DNA of 9,740 nucleotides from Betaproteobacteria bacterium. GTDB taxonomy: Bacteria; Pseudomonadota; Gammaproteobacteria; Burkholderiales; SG8-39. The stretch spans positions 1-9,740 of the forward strand of contig JAAOZY010000362.1 of the NCBI GenBank assembly GCA_012274205.1, in the 5' to 3' direction. How positions within the stretch are numbered: the stretch's first letter is position 1; every line of letters starts with the position of its first letter. Below are positions 1 to 5,356 of this stretch, piece by piece. The notes beneath the pieces were generated by a model, which was given only the letters and a program-made list of their open reading frames with translations, ran no database searches and was not told where the DNA came from. Position numbers and translations under genes: made by a program.

Positions 1-133
1 CGAGCCCCGCCGCGCCCGCGCCCTCGACCACGGTCTTCTCGATTTCGAGCAACAGCACGATGGCGTGCTCGATTTCGCCTTCGCCCACGAGCAGGATGCC
101 GCGCGTGAGCTCGCGCACGATCGGCAGCGTGAG
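1..133 (-). pseudogene. Threonine ammonia-lyase PLP-domain fragment, inverted relative to its own C-terminus
   Basis: Read on the minus strand from about 133 down to 2, the frame gives TLPIVRELTRGILLVGEGE, then IEHAIVLLLEIEKTVVEGA, then GAAGL. This is the late PLP-domain signature of threonine ammonia-lyases (threonine to 2-oxobutyrate), including the conserved EGAGAAGLA stretch. In an intact gene it lies N-terminal to the ACT domain on the same strand, with a GGNID-containing segment of about 40 residues between them. Here it points the opposite way from the ACT domain at 134-385 and runs off the window start. It begins in mid-domain with no start codon, so it is a rearranged piece and not a separate gene. 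The family call is firm; whether the inversion exists in the genome or is an assembly or amplification artefact cannot be decided from this window. Confidence 0.8.
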
Positions 134-142
134 CGCGCCGGC
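131..142. other. Strand-switch junction in threonine ammonia-lyase gene
   Basis: Threonine ammonia-lyase coding sense changes from the minus strand (left) to the plus strand (right) within these bases. Positions 137-142 are the perfect palindrome GCCGGC, a plausible microhomology for fold-back template switching. The exact breakpoint cannot be fixed, because both strands read a plausible A-G (minus) or A-G-R (plus) across it. Confidence 0.6.
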
Positions 143-385
143 CGTCTCACGCGGCTGACGGTGGAGCTGCGCGACCTGCCCGGGGCGCTCGCCACGGTCA
201 CCGCCTGCCTCGCCGAGGCCAACGCCAACATCGAAGAGGTGCACCACCAGCGCGCCTTCACCAATCTGCCGCTGCAGACGGCCGAGGTCGATTTCGTGCT
301 GCAGACCCGCGGCCGCGAGCACGTGCAGGAGATCATCCGCGCGCTGCGCGACGCCGGCTTCGCCGCGCGCATCCACGGCGCCTGA
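134..385 (+). CDS. Threonine ammonia-lyase C-terminal ACT domain (5'-disrupted)
   Basis: The frame ending at TGA 383-385 encodes a typical C-terminal ACT domain of a short (about 400-residue) threonine ammonia-lyase: AGRLTRLTVELRDLPGALA, then EANANIEEVHHQRAF, then a terminal helix with REHVQEIIRALRDAGF. ACT domains of this type sense amino acids or mediate subunit contacts. The plus frame stays open to base 2, and a GTG at 65 could be called as a start, but upstream of about 134 it is merely antisense to the inverted PLP-domain piece. The GGNID segment that should precede AGRL is missing. The catalytic PLP-binding domain is therefore not joined to this domain here, and the product as written would not be an active enzyme. 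The next gene begins 55 bp downstream on the same strand. Domain identity is confident; the 5' boundary is the junction, not a true start. Confidence 0.75.
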   Translation, partial: RAGRLTRLTVELRDLPGALATVTACLAEANANIEEVHHQRAFTNLPLQTAEVDFVLQTRGREHVQEIIRALRDAGFAARIHGA

Positions 386-440
386 AATTCCCTGCGCAGC
401 TTTCCCGACCCTAGTTTCCAGACCCAGCCGGAGCATCGCC

Positions 441-995
441 ATGAAGCCAGCCCTGATCATCATCGACATCCAGAACGACTACTTCCCCGGCGGCAGGATG
501 GAGCTGGAAGGCAGCCCGGAGGCGAGCCTGCAAGCGGCGAGGCTGCTGCAGGGCTTTCGCGACCAGGGACTGCCCCTGGTGCACATCCAGCACGTATCCA
601 ACCGGCCCGGCGCAAGTTTCTTCCTGCCTGATACCGAGGGCGTGAACATCCACGCCAATGTCACGCCGCGCGCGGGCGAAACGGTGATACAGAAGCATTT
701 CCCCAACAGCTTCCGCGGCACCGGCCTGCTGGAGCACCTGCGCGCGCAGGGCGCGGACCACCTGGTCATCGCCGGCATGATGACCCACATGTGCGTGGAC
801 GCGACCACCCGCGCGGCATTCGACCTGGGTTTTTCCTGCAGCCTTGCGCACGACGCCTGCGCCACGCGCGCGCTCGCATTCGGCGAGCAGCGCGTGCCGG
901 CGGCGCAGGTGCATGCGGCGTTCCTGGCGGCGCTGAACGGCCTCTATGCCAAGGTGCGGGACGCTGCGGCGATCGCCGCCGAGTTCACCGGCTGA
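441..995 (+). CDS. Isochorismatase-family cysteine hydrolase
   Basis: A 184-residue protein of the isochorismatase-like (cysteine hydrolase) superfamily, of usual length for its single alpha/beta domain. It opens with ALIIIDIQNDYFPGG, carrying the catalytic Asp9. Lys85 sits in VIQKHFPNSF, and nucleophile Cys118 in AGMMTHMCVDATTRAA, preceded by the segment that normally holds the cis-peptide. All three catalytic residues are present, so an active amide hydrolase is expected. The substrate is not evident: relatives act on nicotinamide, isochorismate, carbamoyl or lactam compounds. The ATG at 441 is favoured by a GGAG at 430-433 and by the family N-terminus starting right at the first beta strand. 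No signal peptide is seen; the product should be cytosolic. It follows the threonine ammonia-lyase fragment by 55 bp in the same direction and is followed by a palindromic intergenic element. Confidence 0.88.
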   Translation: MKPALIIIDIQNDYFPGGRMELEGSPEASLQAARLLQGFRDQGLPLVHIQHVSNRPGASFFLPDTEGVNIHANVTPRAGETVIQKHFPNSFRGTGLLEHLRAQGADHLVIAGMMTHMCVDATTRAAFDLGFSCSLAHDACATRALAFGEQRVPAAQVHAAFLAALNGLYAKVRDAAAIAAEFTG

Positions 996-1018
996 GGCCG
1001 CCAGCCGGCTTGGGCGCG

Positions 1019-1108
1019 CTAAGAGTCGGTGGCATTATGAGGGGATACCTCCCCTCATACTCCCCTATATCGGCCGTCGCAAAATTTCATTTTGCAACGA
1101 ACTCTAAG
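1019..1108. repeat. Dispersed double-hairpin intergenic element, copy 1
   Basis: A 90-bp element resembling 8825-8913. Hairpin 1 has a 9-bp stem (1036-1044 with 1051-1059, TATGAGGGG-type) and a 6-nt loop. A shared spacer (CATACTCCCCTA...TCGGCC) leads to hairpin 2, with stem GCAAAAT/ATTTTGC (1079-1085 with 1089-1095) and a TTC loop. The outer ends CTAAGAGT (1019-1026) and ACTCTAAG (1101-1108) are inverted repeats with one mismatch, a MITE-like layout. It sits between two convergent genes, 5 bp before the stop codon of the right-hand one. No T-run follows either hairpin, so a standard intrinsic terminator is not supported. Confidence 0.75.
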
Positions 1109-1113
1109 CCGTC

Positions 1114-1686
1114 TCAGGTCTTGCTGCGCGCGCCGGCGTCCCGCGCCTCCAGCGGCTGCGCATAGCGCTCGGCGGCGCTCAGTTCACGCGGCCCCGGCCG
1201 GCAAAACAGCAGCCAGAACATGGCGCCGTTGACCAGAATGAAACAGATCTCCAGCCACAGCACGGCGGTAATCAGCACGCGGCTGGAATTATCCGCAAAC
1301 AGGAAATAGAAGCCGTCGAACGAGGGCAGCAAGGCCTGCGAACCGGTGTAATAGTCCTGGAACGGCGGGAACAGCAGCGCCAGCAGCAGGTTCAGCGCCA
1401 CGCCCAACAGCACCAGGTTCTGCCGGTCCAGGCGGCGCCGCAGGCGCACCCGGTCCTGCAGCAGCAGCCAGGCGATCGCCGCATTGATCAGCACGATGAC
1501 GATTTCGATGGCGAGGAAATTCCCGTCTATCCTGCGATTGGCATGCTCGCCGAAAACGAACAGGAAACCGTCGAAGTTGGGCACAAAGTTGTGCGCCTGG
1601 CCGATATAGTCGTAGGGCGGTAACAGCAGCAGCAGCAGCAAATTGCCCGCGGCGGCGAACAGGGTGGCGATCTGGTATTTGTTCAT
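1114..1686 (-). CDS. Four-helix membrane protein with internal duplication
   Basis: A 190-residue integral membrane protein; I do not recognise a named family. It consists of two homologous halves. Residues about 7-77 contain NLLLLLLLPPYDYIG, then PNFDGFLFVFG, then IEIVIVLINAAIAWLL. Residues about 92-162 contain NLLLALLFPPFQDYY, then PSFDGFYFLFA, then LEICFILVNGAMFWLL. Each half gives two predicted membrane helices (about 6-23, 56-76, 91-107, 138-161) joined by a loop with PP(Y/F) and (N/S)FDGF motifs. The basic stretch at 78-88 (RVRLRRRLDR) between the halves suggests that loop and both termini are cytoplasmic, with the FDGF loops periplasmic. The start MNKYQ at 1686 is chosen because the helix begins immediately after it; the upstream extension to 1782 has no membrane-protein character. 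It lies 135 bp downstream of the TPR-methyltransferase gene on the same strand. Confidence 0.72.
   Translation of the reverse strand: MNKYQIATLFAAAGNLLLLLLLPPYDYIGQAHNFVPNFDGFLFVFGEHANRRIDGNFLAIEIVIVLINAAIAWLLLQDRVRLRRRLDRQNLVLLGVALNLLLALLFPPFQDYYTGSQALLPSFDGFYFLFADNSSRVLITAVLWLEICFILVNGAMFWLLFCRPGPRELSAAERYAQPLEARDAGARSKT
1624..1640. repeat. (CAG)5 trinucleotide run inside the membrane-protein gene
   Basis: Five consecutive CAG units plus CA. On the minus strand they read as CTG leucine codons forming the first membrane helix (poly-Leu around residues 16-22). A slippage-prone run in a coding region; changes of one unit would keep the frame and lengthen or shorten the helix. Confidence 0.6.
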
Positions 1687-1821
1687 TGGCCTGGTTGAGC
1701 GGGCAACAATCCAATAGTATCCAGTCTCGCGCACGCCGCGCCAAGCGGGCGTTAAATATTTCCGGAAAGCCCATGGCATCATCCAATCCCGGGGCCGCCT
1801 CCGGTCAGTCCGGCCTGGACC

Positions 1822-3033
1822 CTAGTTCGGCGCCTTCTGCAGCAGCAGCAGCTGCCCCGGCAGCGCCTGCGCACCATGCTTGCGTATGGCGACGTCACGG
1901 CAGCTGCGCTCCTCCAGCCCGGAGCCCAGCGCGAGTCCCCTGACATAGGCGAGCGCATGCGCGTAGCGCCCGCTTGGTTCCAGGCGGTAGCTCTCGCAGG
2001 CCTGGCTCGGCTGCTCGATCGAGAACGCGAACCAGCCGCCGGCGCGCAGCACGCGCGCGGTTTCGCGCAGCAGCCGGCTGATATCGCCGATATAGATCAA
2101 CACGTCGGCCGCGACCACGAGGTCGAAGCTCGCCTGCGCCTGCGCGGACAGGTACTGCCCGGCCTCGGCAAGGGCAAGTTCGCTGTAGCAGCCGCGGCCG
2201 CGCGCAAGCTCGAGCATCTTCGGCGCGAGGTCCACGCCCGCCATGCGCCGCGCCAGGCCGCGCAGCTGCTCGCCGCACAGGCCGGTGCCGCAGCCGAGGT
2301 CAAGGATATCCAGTTGCGCCGGCGGCGACAGCGCGCGCAGCATGCGGCCGAGCATTTCCGGAAGCTGATAATCGAGGGTATCGGTCAGGTGGCGGTCGAA
2401 CTGCTGCGCAAACCCGTCGAAGGTCGCGCGTACATAGGCCGGCGGCGCCTGCGCCGTGCTCGCGCCCTGCGCCGCATCGAGCAGATGCCGGAACACCTCC
2501 GCATCCAGCCCGCGCGCGAGCGCCGCAGCGTAGCAGGCTTCAGCTTCAGCGGGCCGTCCCAGCTGCTGCAGCAGCCGGCCGAGGTTCAGGTAAGGCTGGG
2601 ACAGGCCGGGTTTGGCCACGATTGCGCTGCGGTAGCTCGCTGCGGCCTCTTCGGCCCGCTGCATCAGCTGCAGCGCCGCGCCCAGGTTATTGTGCGCCTC
2701 GGCGTGGCCCGGATCCAGCGCCAGTGCAGCGCGATAGTGCCGCTCGGCTTCGGCCAGCTTCGTTTGCTCCTTGCACGCGTTGGCGAGCTTGTAATGCGCC
2801 TGGGCGTCGCCCGGGCGCAGGGCGAGCGCGCCGCGCAGCGCGCTTTCCGCGCGCGCGAAATCGCCCGCGTCGAGCAGCTGCACACCCGCGGCGAAATCCG
2901 CCGCCGCGGCAATGGCATCGCTTACGGGATCACGCTCCGGGCGCTGCAGGCCTGCGTTTGCTGCATCTGACGATGTTGTGCGTTCGCTCACGGGGTTTTG
3001 TGTTACTTTTGTGTTCAATCGCCGATCGATCAT
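1822..3033 (-). CDS. TPR-repeat class I SAM-dependent methyltransferase
   Basis: A 403-residue fusion of tetratricopeptide repeats with a class I methyltransferase, matching the COG4976 type (predicted methyltransferase with TPR repeats). Residues about 43-176 form four TPRs, for example YKLANACKEQTKLAEAERHY, AHNNLGAALQLMQRAEEA and YLNLGRLLQQLGRPAEAEAC. A linker with AYVRATFDGFAQQFDRHL (about 200-216) precedes the Rossmann domain. SAM motif I is LDILDLGCGTGLCG (241-254), the acidic residue of motif II is in AGVDLAP (265-271), and motif IV is VVAADVLIYI (306-315). The TPRs probably recruit a protein partner; the methyl acceptor is unknown. The start is uncertain. ATG at 3033 leaves only 12 bp to the divergent ATG at 3046. 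GTG at 2991 would give 389 residues and leave an AT-richer gap, but it lacks a clear Shine-Dalgarno. The first 40 residues carry no domain. Confidence 0.82.
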   Translation of the reverse strand: MIDRRLNTKVTQNPVSERTTSSDAANAGLQRPERDPVSDAIAAAADFAAGVQLLDAGDFARAESALRGALALRPGDAQAHYKLANACKEQTKLAEAERHYRAALALDPGHAEAHNNLGAALQLMQRAEEAAASYRSAIVAKPGLSQPYLNLGRLLQQLGRPAEAEACYAAALARGLDAEVFRHLLDAAQGASTAQAPPAYVRATFDGFAQQFDRHLTDTLDYQLPEMLGRMLRALSPPAQLDILDLGCGTGLCGEQLRGLARRMAGVDLAPKMLELARGRGCYSELALAEAGQYLSAQAQASFDLVVAADVLIYIGDISRLLRETARVLRAGGWFAFSIEQPSQACESYRLEPSGRYAHALAYVRGLALGSGLEERSCRDVAIRKHGAQALPGQLLLLQKAPN

Positions 3034-3045
3034 CCTCGCATTCCC

Positions 3046-4218
3046 ATGAACCTTCAAGCCGACGCCCAGCTGTTCGCGCCCTGCCCGCGCGGCCTCGAAG
3101 ACGCGCTTGCCGCGGAACTCGCCGGGCTCGGCGCCGGGGCGGTGCAGGCAGTGGCCGGCGGCGTCGCCTTCGCCGGCAACACGCGCCTCATCTACCGCGC
3201 CAACCTCGAGAGCCGCATCGCCACGCGCGTGCTGCTGCGCCTGTTCAGCGTGCCTTACCGCAGCGAGGAGGACATCTATCGCGCCGCCTACGACTTCGAC
3301 TGGCCGCAGCGCTTCGACGTGGCGCGCAGCATTCGCGTCTACCTCACCGCGCAGCGCTGCCCGCTGAAGAGCCTGGATTTCCTCACGCTGCGCATCAAGG
3401 ATGCGGTGTGCGACCGCTTCCGCAGCGCGGTCGGCAGCCGTCCCAACGTGGACACGCGCGCGCCCGATGTGCGCATCCACGCCTTCCTCGATGCAACGCA
3501 GTTCACGCTCTACCTCGATACCTCGGGCGAACCGCTGTTCAAGCGCGGCGCGCGCGCCGCCGCGGGCGCCGCGCCGCTGAAGGAAAATCTCGCCGCCGGC
3601 ATACTCGCGCTCACCGGATGGCGTCCGGGAACGGCGCTGCTCGATCCGATGTGCGGCGGCGGCACCTTTCTGGTCGAAGCGGCGCAGATCGCGCTCGATA
3701 TCGCGCCCGGCAGTGCGCGCGCCTTCGGCTTCGAAAAACTGAAAGCCTTCGACGCGCCGCTGTGGAGCGGGCTGCGCGCCGAGGCCGAGGCGCGGCGGAA
3801 GCCGCTTGCGCCGCTGCCGATCTACGGCAGCGAGCTCTACGGCGACACGCTCAAGCTCGCGCAGGCGAATCTCGCCGCGGCCGGGCTGGAACAGGCGGTG
3901 CAGCTGAAACAGGCGAACGCGCTGGAGATTTCCGCGCCGGCGGCAAGTGGCGTGCTGCTCACCAACCCGCCTTACGGGGAACGCATGGGCGAGCAGCAGG
4001 AACTGGCCGAGTTCTATCCCAAGTTCGGCGACGTGCTGAAGCAGAAATTCGCCGGCTGGAACTGCTATATCCTCAGCGCCGACATGAACCTGCCCAAATT
4101 GATCCGGCTGCAAGTATCCAGACGCACGCCGCTGTTCAACGGCGCGCTCGAGTGCCGCCTGTTCGAATACAAGATCGTCGCCGGCAGCATGCGCAGCCCC
4201 AAGCCGGCAAAGGCGTAG
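3046..4218 (+). CDS. rlmL: THUMP-domain 23S rRNA guanine-N2 methyltransferase (RlmL-type)
   Basis: A 390-residue protein of the RlmL (G2445-N2 methyltransferase) / THUMP RNA methyltransferase group. It corresponds to the N-terminal half of the fused RlmKL of enterobacteria. The N-terminus AQLFAPCPRGLEDALAAEL is diagnostic. A ferredoxin-like/THUMP region spans about 45-160 and ends in a TLYLDTSGEPLFKRG segment typical of this family. The methyltransferase domain follows: motif I LLDPMCGGGTFLVEAA (198-213), and motif IV LLTNPPYGERMG (304-315), whose NPPY is used by base-amino methyltransferases. ATG 3046 is preferred over an upstream in-frame TTG at 2998, because the family begins at this point and the intervening codons read as low-quality sequence. 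No good Shine-Dalgarno is visible before 3046. The aminotransferase gene follows 22 bp downstream, so co-transcription is likely. Assignment to G2445 rests on family resemblance. Confidence 0.88.
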   Translation: MNLQADAQLFAPCPRGLEDALAAELAGLGAGAVQAVAGGVAFAGNTRLIYRANLESRIATRVLLRLFSVPYRSEEDIYRAAYDFDWPQRFDVARSIRVYLTAQRCPLKSLDFLTLRIKDAVCDRFRSAVGSRPNVDTRAPDVRIHAFLDATQFTLYLDTSGEPLFKRGARAAAGAAPLKENLAAGILALTGWRPGTALLDPMCGGGTFLVEAAQIALDIAPGSARAFGFEKLKAFDAPLWSGLRAEAEARRKPLAPLPIYGSELYGDTLKLAQANLAAAGLEQAVQLKQANALEISAPAASGVLLTNPPYGERMGEQQELAEFYPKFGDVLKQKFAGWNCYILSADMNLPKLIRLQVSRRTPLFNGALECRLFEYKIVAGSMRSPKPAKA

Positions 4219-4225
4219 GCGGTCC

Positions 4226-4232
4226 GAGGAGG
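4226..4232 (+). promoter_or_regulatory. Shine-Dalgarno deciding a GTG start
   Basis: GAGGAGG, 8 nt before the GTG at 4241. This near-perfect anti-16S match fixes the start of the aminotransferase gene despite the non-ATG codon. Confidence 0.75.
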
Positions 4233-4240
4233 CGAGCCCG

Positions 4241-5338
4241 GTGCAGCGCATACCCCTGCTTATTCCAGACATGCCGCAGACCGACGAGCTGATCGGCCTG
4301 CTGCGTGAAATCGATCAGCACCGCTGGTACACCAATTTCGGGCCGTTGGCGAAGCGCTTCGAAGCGCAGCTGGCCGAGGGGTTTGCAGACGCCGCCGTGG
4401 TATCGCTCGCCAATTGCACCCTGGCGCTCGAGCTGCTGCTGGCGGCGCGCGGGCTGCCTCCCGCTTCGACCATCCTGGTCCCCGCCCTGACTTTTGTCGC
4501 CACCGGTACCGCGATCCGGCGCGCCGGGCACCGCCTGCTCGTCGCCGACGTCGACCCGCACTCCTGGACGCTGACGCCGGAGATCGCGCGCGCGGCCGCC
4601 GCGGCGCAGCGCGTCGATTGCGTCATTGCGGTGACCGCGTTGGGTTGTCCGGTCGATGCGGCGCAATGGGATGCGTTTTCTGCGCAGACCGGAATTCCGG
4701 TGATCGTCGATGCCGCCGGCGCCTTCGGCAATCAGGGCGCGGGCCAGCGCATCGCGGTCGCGTTCAGCCTGCACGCTACCAAGACCATGGGCATGGGCGA
4801 AGGCGGCTTCGCCGTCAGCGGCGACGCCGGCTGGATCGAGCGTGTGCGCTGCCTGTCGAACTTCGGCATCGACCCGGTCGATTTCAAAGTGCACCAGGCC
4901 GGCACCAACGCCAAGCTCAGCGAATATCATGCGGCGGTGGGCCTTGCGGCGCTTGCGCGCTGGCCCGAACGCGCCACGCTGCGGCGCGCCCGCGCTAACG
5001 CCTACCGCCAGCGCCTGCAGGCGGCGTGCGCGGGGCTCGCGTTTCAGCAGCGCCCGCCCGAGGGCGCCTATGCCGCATTTTGCGTGCTGCTTCCGCCCGG
5101 CGCCGACCCGGCGCGCGTGGGCAGCCACCTTGCCGCCGAAAGCATAGAAACGCGCCGCTGGTATTGGCCGCCCTTGCATCTGCATCCTGCGTTCGCCGAT
5201 GCCGGCGTCGCCGGAACACTGGACGCCACCCTGGCCATCAGCAGCCGGCTGCTCGGCCTGCCGTTTCATCTGGATTTGGATCTGCCCGGGATGGACCGGG
5301 TGGCGCAGACGCTGGCGCGAGCCCTCGGTGCAGCGTGA
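4241..5338 (+). CDS. DegT/DnrJ/EryC1/StrS-family PLP aminotransferase
   Basis: A 365-residue fold-type I PLP enzyme of the DegT/DnrJ/EryC1/StrS group, near the family's usual length. Its members transaminate nucleotide-linked keto-sugars. The N-terminus has WYTNFGPLAKRFEAQLAEGFA (29-49), the standard entry motif. LANCTLALELLLAA (56-69) and PALTFVATGTAI (81-92) line the PLP phosphate site. Asp157 in VIVDAAGAFG contacts the pyridine nitrogen, and Lys181 in SLHATKTMGMGEGGF is the Schiff-base lysine. GTNAKLSEYHAAVGL (221-235) matches the substrate-side motif. All catalytic residues are present. The GTG start is supported by a strong GAGGAGG. It is 22 bp behind the rRNA methyltransferase gene and converges on topB with an 18-bp gap. 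No glycosyltransferase or sugar-nucleotide gene is in view, so the substrate cannot be inferred from context. Confidence 0.88.
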   Translation: MQRIPLLIPDMPQTDELIGLLREIDQHRWYTNFGPLAKRFEAQLAEGFADAAVVSLANCTLALELLLAARGLPPASTILVPALTFVATGTAIRRAGHRLLVADVDPHSWTLTPEIARAAAAAQRVDCVIAVTALGCPVDAAQWDAFSAQTGIPVIVDAAGAFGNQGAGQRIAVAFSLHATKTMGMGEGGFAVSGDAGWIERVRCLSNFGIDPVDFKVHQAGTNAKLSEYHAAVGLAALARWPERATLRRARANAYRQRLQAACAGLAFQQRPPEGAYAAFCVLLPPGADPARVGSHLAAESIETRRWYWPPLHLHPAFADAGVAGTLDATLAISSRLLGLPFHLDLDLPGMDRVAQTLARALGAA

Positions 5339-5356
5339 ACGCGACTAGCCTGCGCG

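Noticed and set aside
65..385. GTG at 65 as the start of a 106-residue ACT-domain protein
   Set aside because: Bases 65-133 are antisense to a clear threonine ammonia-lyase PLP-domain segment, so the GTG and following codons are not real coding sequence.
1019..1108. Intrinsic bidirectional terminator
   Set aside because: Hairpins are present, but no T-run follows on either strand; the repeated occurrence with fixed end spacing fits a dispersed element better.
1687..1782. Upstream ATG at 1782 for the membrane protein
   Set aside because: The added 32 residues lack hydrophobic or conserved character, and the first helix begins right after the MNKYQ start at 1686.
2998..3045. TTG at 2998 as start of the rRNA methyltransferase
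   Set aside because: The extension (Cys-rich, no Shine-Dalgarno) precedes the canonical family N-terminus and runs through the AT-richer divergent start region.
1822..4272. A single 816-residue minus-strand protein
   Set aside because: Everything upstream of 3033 is antisense to the rRNA methyltransferase gene and has low-complexity Arg/Ala content; only the 3' part has TPR and methyltransferase motifs.
2622..4292. Long Arg/Ala-rich plus-strand frame
   Set aside because: Out-of-frame shadow over the TPR-methyltransferase, rRNA methyltransferase and aminotransferase genes; typical of high-GC DNA, with no domain signature.
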